From JANRLT01 sp041736895 (lineage in GTDB: Bacteria; Planctomycetota; Planctomycetia; Pirellulales; JALHPA01), in assembly GCA_041736895.1 (NCBI GenBank), contig JBGSSS010000208.1, forward strand, positions 1 to 64,000: a DNA stretch of 64,000 bases, written 5' to 3'. The notes beneath the pieces are model-generated. The model made no database searches and was not told the origin of the DNA. It was given only the letters and a program-made list of their open reading frames with translations. Of this stretch, positions 33,377 through 42,373 are shown in pieces (positions within the stretch are counted from its first letter, which is position 1; each line of letters starts with the position of its first letter). The position numbers and the translations under genes were made by a program.

Positions 33377-34269
33377 GCAGCCTTCCTGATCGGAGTTGTT
33401 TGTGCTTGGTTGTGGTCTTTGGCCGTGGTGGGGAATTGCAGCGTCGTTGCGCCCGCGGCTTTGCGGGGAAAGCTGAGCGTGATTGCCGCGCCGCCTTCGG
33501 GGCAGTTTTGCAGCCAAAGTTCACCACTGTGCGATTCCATGATCCGCTCGACGATCGATAAACCAAGGCCCGTGCCGTTGTGTTTGGTCGTAAAGAACGG
33601 TTCTGCGGCGCGATGCAGGGCTTCGTCGCTCCAGCCAGGGCCGTTGTCGGCAATTTCGAGTTCCCAGCGATCGTGCGTCAGCACCGTCGTAACGTGTAAT
33701 TCGCCACCGCTAGGAAGCACATCGAGTGCGTTGAGAACAATGTTGACCGTCGCGCGCCGAAGCATTTCGCTGTCAATCGGGAGCGGATCGCATTGGTGCA
33801 GATCCAAGCGCAGGGTCACACCTTGGGCGGTCAATTGTGGTTGCAGCGATTCAAGCGAGTGACGCACAACATCGCCAGCGGCGATCGGCTCGAGCTTCGC
33901 TTCGCGGTCCGCGGTGAAATGCAGCAAGTCGCTGACCGTGACTTCGAGCGCCGTAAAGCCGGTGCCGATCTTGTCGAGGATCTCGCGGCTCGAAGGATCG
34001 CCAGCGATCTTGCGACGCAACAGACTGAAGTACAACGACACCGGCACAAGGGTGTTGCGAACCTCGTGGGCGATGTGCGCGGCCATTTGGCCGAGGTCAG
34101 CCAGACGGTTCTTGCGCGCCAGTTCGCGGTTCTTTTGTTCCAACTCTTCGGTTAGCCGGCGCACTTCGCTGCGCAGCGATTCGTGGGTCTGTTCCAAACG
34201 GACCGTCGCCGCCTGCCAAGCATGCAGGATCCGCGAGAGATCGGGACTCGATGTACTTTGGTCGCTCAT
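33373..34269 (-). CDS. Soluble sensor histidine kinase (FleS/FlrB type)
   Basis: The 298 aa product has no membrane segment. An N-terminal coiled coil (about 15-50, RLEQTHESLRSEVRRLTEEL) precedes the H-box HIAHEVRNTLVPVSLY, where the phosphorylated His is at about residue 67. Then come the N-box NIVLNALDVL, the G1 box DNGPGW and the G2 box GTGLGLSIVERI. It is the partner of the overlapping sigma-54 response regulator (ATGA overlap at 33373-33376). Being cytoplasmic and inside the flagellar block, it probably senses assembly state, as FlrB and FleS are thought to. Confidence 0.93.
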   Translation of the reverse strand: MSDQSTSSPDLSRILHAWQAATVRLEQTHESLRSEVRRLTEELEQKNRELARKNRLADLGQMAAHIAHEVRNTLVPVSLYFSLLRRKIAGDPSSREILDKIGTGFTALEVTVSDLLHFTADREAKLEPIAAGDVVRHSLESLQPQLTAQGVTLRLDLHQCDPLPIDSEMLRRATVNIVLNALDVLPSGGELHVTTVLTHDRWELEIADNGPGWSDEALHRAAEPFFTTKHNGTGLGLSIVERIMESHSGELWLQNCPEGGAAITLSFPRKAAGATTLQFPTTAKDHNQAQTTPIRKAA

Positions 34270-34271
34270 CG

Positions 34272-34736
34272 TTAGCCCTCCGAGGCTAGGTCAAGTTGGG
34301 ATAAAGAAACGGAACCTTGCCACGCTTCGTCGTGATACGCCGAGTTCGCGCGGGCGGTGAATTGCAAAGCTTCGATCTGCCGCGCGTTTTCATCGCGCTG
34401 CTGGATCATCTGTTGTTCGCTGGATTGCTCTTGCGCCAGAATCATCCGCAGCAACTCTTCGCAGCGGCGTAATTGTTCTTGGCAACGGAGCCGTTCGGCT
34501 GCAGATGGCCAAGGCCGAGATTCGGGGGCCTGGTCTTTGAAAGGGCAAAGTGCCGATTCGACATCGTTCAAGCCGCCGAGGACGCGTTGTTTGACGCCGA
34601 GCAGTTTGAGCAACTGCATGTAGTCGCCGGCGTCGATGAATTCGACCTGGCTTTGGCCAAGTTCGACCAATCGTTCGAGCAGCGAGAGCTTAAGCTCGAC
34701 GAGAGTCGCAAGTCGGGTTGTGTCACTGGTCTTCAT
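34272..34736 (-). CDS. FlgN/FliT-like flagellar chaperone
   Basis: The product is 154 aa from ATG 34736 (a GTG at 34751 lies inside a hairpin repeat). It is entirely helical and charged, beginning LATLVELKLSLLERLVELGQ, with a long second helix ERLRCQEQLRRCEELLRMIL. This is the layout of FlgN-type chaperones, which hold hook-filament junction proteins before export. The assignment rests on layout and position (2 bp before the kinase gene). No diagnostic residue is visible, so another small coiled-coil flagellar protein is possible. Confidence 0.55.
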   Translation of the reverse strand: MKTSDTTRLATLVELKLSLLERLVELGQSQVEFIDAGDYMQLLKLLGVKQRVLGGLNDVESALCPFKDQAPESRPWPSAAERLRCQEQLRRCEELLRMILAQEQSSEQQMIQQRDENARQIEALQFTARANSAYHDEAWQGSVSLSQLDLASEG

Positions 34737-34743
34737 GACGTTT

Positions 34744-34829
34744 GGTGCCACTGGCTCCGCCAGTGCTCTTTTGTCCTAAGAAATCAGCAAGACTTGCAGA
34801 AAAATTCCACTGGCAAAGCCAGTGGCACC
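34744..34829. repeat. Inverted hairpin doublet, family E
   Basis: Bounded by GGTGCC and GGCACC. Arm 1 is CACTGGC-TCC-GCCAGTG, arm 2 CACTGGC-AAA-GCCAGTG. It lies between the TPR protein gene and the FlgN-like gene. Confidence 0.85.
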
Positions 34830-34849
34830 CTGCTGCTTGTGTTTCATAA

Positions 34850-37408
34850 CTACAACTTCCCCATCCAATCCAAAATTCTCTGCCATTCCGCCGCGTCGTG
34901 ATTCGTCGTCGAGACAAAGTTTGACTGCTCGCGTTGCAGGCGTTCCAACGCCAGTTTTGCTTGGTCCAAGGTCGCTTGGGCTTCTTCCAGTTGACCGACT
35001 TTGCGCTGACAAGTCGCGAGTTGGAAGTAGGCATCGAGCACTTGCGGCTCACTTTGATAGCGATTTATCATCGTTGTGTACACCCCGATTGCTTCTTGAA
35101 AGCGATCTAATTCATAAAGGGTGGCAGCCTGGGCAAAGTAACAATTTCGCAGCAACGAGTATTCCACCGTCGTCAAAGGCTGATCTTCGCGGCGATTGGC
35201 AAGCGATTCCTGAACCAAGACATAGTCATTCATCGCCGCGGCAAGCAAGCCGCGTAGCTCCTTGGCGTATTCATCGCGGGCCGTTTGGATTGTGCTAGCG
35301 TTGAGTCGCTTCCGCGGATATGCCGCCAACGCGCGGTAAGCTTCTGCTACCAAATAGCGGCTCGGTACTGCTTGCTGGGCATTCGGGTAACGCTCGATGG
35401 CTTCTTCCAAACGGCGAATCGCTTCGTGGTACAGCTCCTGTGCCTGTTGTTCCTCGGGTGTGGTCACCGCTGAGTTGGTATTAGGCGGGTTTTGGCTTTC
35501 GACGAGCTGCGCATCTCCAAAGAGCAGTCGGCCCAGTCCAAAGAGCGCGTCACGCCATTCGGTGCTGGCCGGCGTAAGCTGGCCGCTTTCCAAATTGAGC
35601 AGGTACAGCTCCTTGACCGCCGCACGATCTCCCTTGTCGAGTAAAGCCCGCGCCGCCAGAAGCCGCGCACGATAACACGAAGCATCGCGCGGATAATCGG
35701 CAATGCATTCACGCAACGTCGTGAGCGCCTCTTGATAGCGGCCGAGTAGAACCTGGCATTCGCCGTAACGCAGCAACGCCAGCGGACGGCGGCTGCGCTG
35801 CTCGTAACGGAGATATTCACGCAATTGCCGCAGCGCCGCGGCGTAATCTTTGCCGAGGAAATAATACTCGGCGCTGCTCCAGACTTGATCCAGGTAATGC
35901 GCATCGGTGAAGTGCAGCTTGGCGAGTTCCTCGTAGTCGCGGCCCGCTGCGCGGTAGAGTTCAGCCGATTTTTTACGAGCCAATTCGCCGGCGGCTTGCG
36001 ACTGGATCGCCTCATCGATCAAGAGTTCGTCTGCCCAAGCGATCCGGGCTTGAGCCAGAAGTTCATTCGCTGTTTCTGGGGTGAGCATCGCGCTGCTGGC
36101 CTGAGCCAGATCTACCGCGGCGGCGAAATTCTTTTTGTCAAATTCTTCGCGATAGGTTGCCATGATCTGTTCGCGCACCGCGGACCAAGGGAACAGCGGA
36201 TTGTGATATTCATCAGCATGGCCGGCCGAGTTAATTCCCTCGATCAAAGTCGGAACGACGTCTTCGTGCAGGCCCAATTCGCGCGCCAGCGTCGCTTCGG
36301 CAAAGGCCGCGGTGATGCCCTCGGGACTCGTCGGATACGCGGTGCGCGTTCGTTGGAAGGTTTCCCAAGCTTGTTGCCGCTGGCCGAGTTCGCGCCGGCA
36401 AACTCCATTGAGATATAACGCTTGGCGTTGAATCTTTTCACGACCGTTGCCGCGGGCAAAAGCTTCGTTCAGGATACGAATTGCATCTTTGTAGAGACTT
36501 TTGGCCTTGTCGTTAAGTTCCGGCTCCGCCCGCGCGTTCGTGATCTGCAATTCAGCAGCGAGCAGAAGTCCTTCGAGGGCCGCGGTTGTGTCACTCCGCA
36601 ATTTGCGCAAAATTTCGCGGCACTCTTCCCCCTGCCCCATGCGAAACAAAATGCGCGCCCGCATGAGCAGCCCCTCTTGACGCGGCGTGATCGCCAGATC
36701 GTCGTGCTCCAAGTAGCTGGTGTTGTAATCGAGAGCCTTTTTCAAGTCGGGTTCCGGTTCCGCCAGCCAAGCCAGCATCCCCAGGCGATGCAACTCCGAA
36801 GTGCGGCCGAGTTCTTTGTTCGTTTCGATCGCTTGCTCGAGTTCCGTCCGTGCCGCCGCGGCGTTGCCCCCTTGAACATAAGTGGCACAGAGCCAATACA
36901 GAGCTGGGCCCTGATAGTCCCAAGGGATTCCTTTTTGCTTCGCCGCGATAAGATAGCGCGACGCCTGCCGCGCCATGCGAATCTGATCGCGATCCCACAT
37001 GCGCTCCGCATCTTGCGCCAGCAAAATTCCGCGAATCAGGTCCGGCCCGCCAAAATCATCGTCGGTGAGCAGATCATGTGCTTCGAGTTCATCGAGCAAG
37101 CGCAGTGACTCGCGATAGGCCCCGCGATCGAGGGCCGCGAGCGCGTCGCGGAGTTTGATGTTCGGCTTCTCGGGTTCGGGAATCGGTTTGACGCGTTCTT
37201 GCGCGACAAACCACAGCATGGCCAAGAACGACAGAGTCCCCAAACTGACCAAGATGATCAGCAGCCGATGTTTGGGATTCGACCACGGCCCGGCAAAGAT
37301 CGCTTTCGGCGCGGCCGCTAAAGGCTTAACGAACCGTGTTAGCTTGCGTCGTGCGCGCGGGGCGGCCGTGTTTTGTTCTGACGGCGGCGGAGCGACGGCG
37401 GTAGACAT
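34850..37408 (-). CDS. Large membrane-anchored TPR protein
   Basis: The product is 852 aa from ATG 37408 (MSTAVAPPPSEQNTAAPRAR); the frame extends to 37498. A basic cytoplasmic head is followed by one membrane helix (about 48-68, LLIILVSLGTLSFLAMLWFV). The remainder, on the outer side, is almost entirely TPR-like helical pairs, for example ALYWLCATYVQGGNAAAART, LLRYGECQVLLGRYQEALTT and VLDAYFQLATCQRKVGQLEE. It is the first gene on the minus strand of the flagellar block, but no flagellar function is known from sequence. It could be a scaffold or belong to an unrelated envelope system. Confidence 0.8.
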   Translation of the reverse strand: MSTAVAPPPSEQNTAAPRARRKLTRFVKPLAAAPKAIFAGPWSNPKHRLLIILVSLGTLSFLAMLWFVAQERVKPIPEPEKPNIKLRDALAALDRGAYRESLRLLDELEAHDLLTDDDFGGPDLIRGILLAQDAERMWDRDQIRMARQASRYLIAAKQKGIPWDYQGPALYWLCATYVQGGNAAAARTELEQAIETNKELGRTSELHRLGMLAWLAEPEPDLKKALDYNTSYLEHDDLAITPRQEGLLMRARILFRMGQGEECREILRKLRSDTTAALEGLLLAAELQITNARAEPELNDKAKSLYKDAIRILNEAFARGNGREKIQRQALYLNGVCRRELGQRQQAWETFQRTRTAYPTSPEGITAAFAEATLARELGLHEDVVPTLIEGINSAGHADEYHNPLFPWSAVREQIMATYREEFDKKNFAAAVDLAQASSAMLTPETANELLAQARIAWADELLIDEAIQSQAAGELARKKSAELYRAAGRDYEELAKLHFTDAHYLDQVWSSAEYYFLGKDYAAALRQLREYLRYEQRSRRPLALLRYGECQVLLGRYQEALTTLRECIADYPRDASCYRARLLAARALLDKGDRAAVKELYLLNLESGQLTPASTEWRDALFGLGRLLFGDAQLVESQNPPNTNSAVTTPEEQQAQELYHEAIRRLEEAIERYPNAQQAVPSRYLVAEAYRALAAYPRKRLNASTIQTARDEYAKELRGLLAAAMNDYVLVQESLANRREDQPLTTVEYSLLRNCYFAQAATLYELDRFQEAIGVYTTMINRYQSEPQVLDAYFQLATCQRKVGQLEEAQATLDQAKLALERLQREQSNFVSTTNHDAAEWQRILDWMGKL

Positions 37409-37569
37409 CAATGCAGCCTGAGCGCAAATCCATGCGCGATGCTGCAAGAGCGCAGCACGGCGGGCTAAGTAGATACCGATCCGTAGCGTTACGGTCAAGA
37501 GAAGCGTGCTTAGCCCGAGCCTCTACGCTCGACAGTTAGCCGGCCGCGGACGGCACGGCGAAGCGAAGC

Positions 37570-38298
37570 TTACAGCACTTCCTGCGATTCGACCGACTCA
37601 AAGGCCGTCTCGTCAGGCTGCGTGACTTGCTCCATGATCCAGCGGTCAAGATCCGCTAGCACGAGTTTGCAAAGGCCATCCTTGCCCGGATACTGCCGCA
37701 ACATCACCCGCAGCCCCGCAGCATGAAACAGCCGTAGGTCATTGCAAGCACGTTCGACGGGGTAGAACGTGCTTTGTTGATAGCTAGTCAGGAAGAGCGG
37801 AACTTCGCGGGCGACTTCGAGGTTGGCGAGCGGCGACCCGCCGGCAGGAAACCCGCCGCCGAGTGAAATGGCACCGGCAAAAAGTTCGGGATGACGCAGG
37901 GCGATTTCAATCGCCATTGCCCCGCCATTTTCCATGCCGGCCAAGTAAATGCGGCGCGGCGAGACGTTGTATTTTGTTTGAGCTGCTTCCAAACAACGCA
38001 AAGCTCGCTGTTCGGCCAGACGGCAGTTGACTCGCGACCAATCATAGAACCGGCCTGCTTGTTCTGTGCCGCGCGGAGCGACGGCGACATAATTTCGTAA
38101 GCTCAGGTGCGGCATGACCCGCAGCAGATCGTGCTCGTTGCCTTGGCGGCCATGCAGCCAAATCACGAGAGGGTAGGCGTAATTGGGTTCGTAATGGAGC
38201 GGAGCGAAGAGTGCCAGATGCAGAGGATCCGACGCGCTGGACGGCAGAAGAGTGTTGGCGGGAAGTGCAAAATGTTTGGCGACGGCGCGTCGGTTCAT
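37570..38298 (-). CDS. Alpha/beta-hydrolase-fold protein without the nucleophile serine
   Basis: The product is 242 aa from ATG 38298. A TTG at 38388 could extend it. It resembles phospholipase/carboxylesterase and planctomycete polyhydroxybutyrate-depolymerase-like proteins, with the oxyanion strand PLVIWLHGRQGNEHDLL and the turn IYLAGMENGGAMAIEIAL. The nucleophile elbow should read G-x-S-x-G, but here it is Gly-Met-Glu-Asn-Gly with Glu at 123. The C-terminal catalytic His position (YPGKDGLCKLVLADLDRWIM) carries Asp. It is probably not a hydrolase in the usual sense and may bind ligands or protein. Confidence 0.8.
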   Translation of the reverse strand: MNRRAVAKHFALPANTLLPSSASDPLHLALFAPLHYEPNYAYPLVIWLHGRQGNEHDLLRVMPHLSLRNYVAVAPRGTEQAGRFYDWSRVNCRLAEQRALRCLEAAQTKYNVSPRRIYLAGMENGGAMAIEIALRHPELFAGAISLGGGFPAGGSPLANLEVAREVPLFLTSYQQSTFYPVERACNDLRLFHAAGLRVMLRQYPGKDGLCKLVLADLDRWIMEQVTQPDETAFESVESQEVL

Positions 38299-38601
38299 AG
38301 CTCGTGGGGGAGAGAAGTTTTCCAAAGCTGAGAGAGGAGATTCGTGCCGGCGCGTGATTCGACTTGTTGCTCGAGCTGTGCTGCTCAAGATTTGCTATTC
38401 AAGTTGAATCACAGCCATCCGCGCTCCGACGATGTTTGGACTGTACTGAAATCACCGAAAAAATGTCAATCGCGAAACCCGCTAGCAAAGCACAATTGGC
38501 GCTTGCGGCGCTGCTGAAAATTTATCCGCTTCTGAATTCACGAGCCGCGCGGCGGCTGGCGCGAGATTTGATGCTAGCTCCGCGCGAGCCTTGCCAGCAT
38601 C

Positions 38602-39546
38602 CTAGCCAACCAAGGCGTTCATCGCCTTGACGAGATCCTTGACCGCGTCAACGCTTTTTTGGAAGCCAGCCTTTTCGGTGTCGGTCAGTTGGAGCTCGAT
38701 AATCTTTTCAACACCGTTGGTGCCAAGAATGACCGGGACACCGACATAATATCCGCCGACACCGTACTCCTTGTCGCAATACGCGGCGACGGGAATCAAA
38801 CGCTTCTGATCGCGGACAACCGCTTCGACCATTTGCGCGGTGGCTGCCGCTGGCGCGTAATAGGCACTGCCAGTTTTGAGTAGTCCTACAATTTCGGCGC
38901 CGCCATTGCGCGTGCGGACCACGATTTCTTCGAGCCGTTCGGGTTTAATCAATTGGGTAATCGGAATCCCGCCGACCGATGTGCAGCTAGGAATGGGCAC
39001 CATCGTGTCGCAGTGGCCGCCGAGCAGCATCGCCGAAATGTCTTCGACGCTAACACCGAGTTCCATCGAGAGAAACGCGCGATAACGCGCGGTGTCGAGC
39101 ACGCCGGCTTGGCCGATGACTTTGTTCGGCTTGAAGCCGGTGACTTGCAGAGCTCGCTGGACCATCGCGTCGAGCGGATTGCTCACGACGATCACCACGG
39201 CGTCAGGGCTCGTGGCTTTGATTTGTTCTGAGACCAGTCCGACGATCTTGGCGTTGGTGCCGAGCAGATCGTCGCGGCTCATCCCGGGCTTGCGGGCAAT
39301 GCCGGCCGTGATGACCACCACGTCGCTATTCTTGGTGTCGGCGTAATCGTTGGTGCCGATGATGTTCGAAGTGAAACCCGCGATCGGCGAAGCCTGGAAC
39401 AAGTCCAGAGCCTTGCCCGCCGGCATCTTTTCCATTTGCGGGATATCGAGCAACACGATGTCGCCCAGTTCTTCGGCCGCACACCAGTGGGCACACGTTG
39501 CCCCCACATTGCCGGCCCCGATAATGCTAATCTTCGCCCGACGCAT
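38602..39546 (-). CDS. mdh: Malate dehydrogenase
   Basis: The 314 aa product is an LDH-like MDH. The NAD-binding motif is GAGNVGA (about 10-16), with Asp34 in VVLLDIPQM-type position. The substrate loop ARKPGMSRDDLL contains the two arginines that select malate/oxaloacetate, and the active-site His is in GGHCDTMVPIP. It catalyses NAD-dependent malate-oxaloacetate conversion in the TCA cycle. It is a single gene; the spacer upstream (39547-39809) is AT-rich and presumably holds its promoter. Confidence 0.96.
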   Translation of the reverse strand: MRRAKISIIGAGNVGATCAHWCAAEELGDIVLLDIPQMEKMPAGKALDLFQASPIAGFTSNIIGTNDYADTKNSDVVVITAGIARKPGMSRDDLLGTNAKIVGLVSEQIKATSPDAVVIVVSNPLDAMVQRALQVTGFKPNKVIGQAGVLDTARYRAFLSMELGVSVEDISAMLLGGHCDTMVPIPSCTSVGGIPITQLIKPERLEEIVVRTRNGGAEIVGLLKTGSAYYAPAAATAQMVEAVVRDQKRLIPVAAYCDKEYGVGGYYVGVPVILGTNGVEKIIELQLTDTEKAGFQKSVDAVKDLVKAMNALVG

Positions 39547-39809
39547 GAAATTAACCTAGCTTGATCAGTGATCGAATTGATTTTCCTACGCAACGATCGC
39601 GCGGCCAATAGAAAGATGCCAGTACGCGACTGTCAGCCGATGAAAGATTTCCTCTTCAATTAGCCAACATCTTGTGATCACCACAAGTTCGTATGATGGC
39701 AACCTACCCGAGCTTTTTAGATTTGAACAGGGGGGAATTGGGGAAAAGATTTTCTGGAAAAAACTTCAGCTTGACAAACGCCGGAGCAAGCATTTTATTT
39801 TGCGACAAC

Positions 39810-40307
39810 TCAAGTTATCCCGTGCGCCGTTTTGAATAAATTCAGTGTCAAATGCGCTTGACCGTGATGGTGGCCTTCGTGCCAGGAAATCAGCTCGAGC
39901 GCTTGCTGCAACGTAAGCCCGCGCTGCGATAGACCCGCGGGAATTTTATCGAGATCGGCGTCGTTGAATCGATGCAGCGTGTCGAGCAGATGCAGCCGCG
40001 TCGTTTCGAGAGTCATGCGAATCGCGGGCAATTCGGGAATCTGATCGTCGGGCACACTGCCGCCGCGAAAGCGCGGCCAGATGTCTTCGTACGACCGTTC
40101 CTTTTCCGGCAAGAAACGCTCGGTGGCGAAGATTTCTTCGGTGATCGCGATGTGCATCAACTGCCAGCCGATGTGCGCGCGGCCTGGTCCCGGCCGCCAA
40201 GCAAGTGCTGCCGCGGGGTCGGGCAACTTTTCGATCCGGCCAATCAGATCGAACGTTTTGGAGCGAACGAATGGGAGTTGGCCGATGAGTGTGGCAATGG
40301 TGGACAT
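39810..40307 (-). CDS. DinB/YfiT-family metalloprotein
   Basis: The 165 aa product has the four-helix-bundle layout of DinB proteins. Three likely metal ligands are visible: His in IGWQLMHIAITEE, and two in ISWHEGHHHGQAHL. DinB-type proteins include damage-inducible and thiol (bacillithiol/mycothiol) transferases, but most members have no known substrate. It stands between mdh and the FtsQ-like gene and is not clearly linked to either. Confidence 0.85.
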   Translation of the reverse strand: MSTIATLIGQLPFVRSKTFDLIGRIEKLPDPAAALAWRPGPGRAHIGWQLMHIAITEEIFATERFLPEKERSYEDIWPRFRGGSVPDDQIPELPAIRMTLETTRLHLLDTLHRFNDADLDKIPAGLSQRGLTLQQALELISWHEGHHHGQAHLTLNLFKTAHGIT

Positions 40308-40392
40308 GATAGAAAAGCAGAATAGTAAAGTGAACGTTTGATTTTCAATCCACCATGATTATACCGTTTAGCGGCGAGCCGGAGGCGAGTGT

Positions 40393-41298
40393 TCACTTTG
40401 GCCAGTCCTTGTTCGTGCGCAGATCGATCGTGTTTTGCTTCACGATTGTTTCGAGCCCGCCGGGTTGTTCACTCCAGCGTTTGATCGCAGCGATTTTCTC
40501 TTGGGCGGGCAATTCGCCGACATGTTCGTGGCCGGGTGCTTGCCCCCAGATCAGTGTTCCGCCGTCTTTGGTCTCGATCACATAATGCCGTGTGATTGTG
40601 CCGACATTGGCCAGGTCTTCGACCCAGCGAATGCTCATCAATTTGGCTTGGTTCCAAAGCGGTTCGAGCGCCGCGGCAATCTGCGCTCCGCCAAGAATGA
40701 TCGGATTATCCCAGATAGTCCCCGCCGGGGCAGTCGGACTGCCCGCGTTGCTCACAATGCGCGGATACTGGAGAAGATCCGGATGTCCTGCAAAATCTCC
40801 CGGCGGCAGCAGCGTTCCTACGGCGTCGATTGGCAGTAACCCTTTTTTCCTCTCACCCTTTTCGTCGATCAATTCCACTTCAGTCATGGCAATCGGCCGC
40901 CGGTATTGGAGTTTGATGTGCGCATGCGCAGGGTAAGTCAACTGCACTCCGTCAACTTGGCTGATCCAGGGATGCAACCGAAACGCCATTGCCAAACGTT
41001 CAGGCAACGAGACATCGAGCAGCGACAAGGGCGGATCGAGGCTCGCGTCGCGGAGTGCTTCGGTTCGGATATCGGCGCGAATCCAAGCTGGCTTCGGAGG
41101 AAGCTCAATATCGTTGTAATCGAGCTGATAGTCGCCGCGCGTTTCGACGGTGCGATGAACTTGCTGCCAGAGATACCACGCGGTTCCGCCGAGCAGTCCG
41201 CAAACCACAACGAGCGTCCCCAGCCCGCTATGCCGCAAGAGCGAAAAGATTCCCCCCGCAGGTTCCGGTGTCGGGGGCGGCGCGCTCCGTTTGGCCAT
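40393..41298 (-). CDS. FtsQ/DivIB-like single-pass membrane protein
   Basis: The product is 301 aa from ATG 41298 (MAKRSAPPPTPEPAGGIFSL); the frame opens at 41364, inside a repeat. There is a short basic Pro-rich cytoplasmic head and one membrane helix (about 27-47, GTLVVVCGLLGGTAWYLW). The outer part resembles a FtsQ POTRA/beta region: HPWISQVDGVQLTYPAHAHI, then RRPIAMTEVEL, then a LLPIDAVGTLL strand (D-x-x-G) and DLLQYPRIVS. It lies after murB, as ftsQ does in division clusters. Planctomycetes generally lack FtsZ, so its role would be of interest. The match is by pattern only. Confidence 0.55.
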   Translation of the reverse strand: MAKRSAPPPTPEPAGGIFSLLRHSGLGTLVVVCGLLGGTAWYLWQQVHRTVETRGDYQLDYNDIELPPKPAWIRADIRTEALRDASLDPPLSLLDVSLPERLAMAFRLHPWISQVDGVQLTYPAHAHIKLQYRRPIAMTEVELIDEKGERKKGLLPIDAVGTLLPPGDFAGHPDLLQYPRIVSNAGSPTAPAGTIWDNPIILGGAQIAAALEPLWNQAKLMSIRWVEDLANVGTITRHYVIETKDGGTLIWGQAPGHEHVGELPAQEKIAAIKRWSEQPGGLETIVKQNTIDLRTNKDWPK

Positions 41299-41315
41299 AG
41301 TCTTCTTGAGGTTTA

Positions 41316-41481
41316 ATGCAACCCACAGATGGACACAGATGAACACAGATAAATGCAAATCCAATGAAATTTCACAACGGCATTTACCTCAATTCCCGCT
41401 TTTCTTGCATCTTGTTTCTGTTACGGAGTTCCAGCTTTTTACTTTGACTCTTATCCGTGTTTATCTGTGTCAATCTGTGGC
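41316..41481. repeat. Periodic ACACAGAT inverted repeat between the FtsQ-like gene and murB
   Basis: Left arm: CCACAGATGG then ACACAGATGA and ACACAGATAA (three 10-11-base units). Right arm, reverse-complemented: CCACAGATTG, ACACAGATAA, ACACGGATAA. The roughly 31-bp arms are separated by about 100 bp. This is related in style to the CACTGAT repeats at 46897 and 52273. Confidence 0.75.
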
Positions 41482-41494
41482 GAGTATTTTGAAT

Positions 41495-42373
41495 TCACCA
41501 GACGTTGATTTCGAGATCGAGTTCGACGCCGAGGCGCTCCAGCACCTTGTCGCGGATGAGCTCAATCAATTGCAAGACGTCCTTGGTTGTCGCCGAAGGT
41601 TCCGCGACAATGAAATTCTGGTGGCGGTCATTGACCTCGGCACCGCCGACGCGCGCGCCCTTAAGACCGGCTTGTTCAATCAGCATTCCCGCATTTACGC
41701 CGCGCGGGTTCTTGAAGATGCAGCCCGTGCTCTGGTGGCCCATCGGCTGGGTCGCCTTTTTCATGATCCATTCTTTTTGCATCCGCTTGGTCAGTTCCAA
41801 CGGATCTTCGCGGTCGAGCGTAAATTCGGTGTTCAGGACGATGACATCGTCCAAGCTGCTCTGGCGGTAGGCAAAAACGAGCTCGTTTTTTTCGCGGGTT
41901 TGTAACTCTCCGGCGTGGGTGAGGATGGTCGCGCGTTGCATCCACTGGCCGATGTCACCCGTTTGCCCGCCGGCATTAATATGGACAGCCCCGCCGATGG
42001 TGCCGGGGATACCGACGAGTGTTTCGAGTCCGGAGAAACCTTCGCGGACCGCGACCGAGATCGCATGGCCTAGTCGTGCGCCGCCGCCGGCGGCGAGGCC
42101 TTGCTTGGTCACAAGGATTTCCGTGAAGGCTGGCCCCGACAAGCGAACCACAACGCCGCGCACACCTTCGTCTCGTACTAACAGATTCGAGCCGCCGCCG
42201 AGCAAACGCACAGGCAGGTTCTCTTCACGCGAACGCCGCACGAGCGCGGCCAGTTCGTCAAGCGTATTCGGTTCGGCAAAATATTCGGCGGGACCGCCCA
42301 GCCCAAACCAAGTATGCGGCGCGAGCAATTCGCCAGTGCGGACGATCTTTTCAAAGCCCTTCAGAAACGACAT
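41495..42373 (-). CDS. murB: UDP-N-acetylenolpyruvoylglucosamine reductase MurB
   Basis: The product is 292 aa from ATG 42373 (MSFLKGFEKIVRTGELLAPH); upstream residues of the frame come from a hairpin doublet. FAD-binding motifs VRLLGGGSNLLVRD and GLETLVGIPGTIGGAVHINA are present. FAYRQSSL and GCIFKNPRGVNAGMLIE follow, and the catalytic Glu is near the end in VNDRHQNFIV-type context. The proton donor that is often Ser (GSxFKNP) is Cys here, a known natural variant. MurB makes UDP-N-acetylmuramic acid. It is followed by the FtsQ-like gene on the same strand. Confidence 0.95.
   Translation of the reverse strand: MSFLKGFEKIVRTGELLAPHTWFGLGGPAEYFAEPNTLDELAALVRRSREENLPVRLLGGGSNLLVRDEGVRGVVVRLSGPAFTEILVTKQGLAAGGGARLGHAISVAVREGFSGLETLVGIPGTIGGAVHINAGGQTGDIGQWMQRATILTHAGELQTREKNELVFAYRQSSLDDVIVLNTEFTLDREDPLELTKRMQKEWIMKKATQPMGHQSTGCIFKNPRGVNAGMLIEQAGLKGARVGGAEVNDRHQNFIVAEPSATTKDVLQLIELIRDKVLERLGVELDLEINVW

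Noticed and set aside
34780..34812. Sigma-54 site before the FlgN-like gene
   Set aside because: GG and GC are nine, not ten, bases apart.
38461..38630. Short plus-strand frame MSIAKPASKAQLALAALL near the mdh 3' end
   Set aside because: Overlaps mdh, has no ribosome site or known family; probably chance.
39770..39805. TTGACA with a weak TTATTT on the plus strand as a promoter
   Set aside because: It points into the antisense of the DinB gene and the -10 match is poor.
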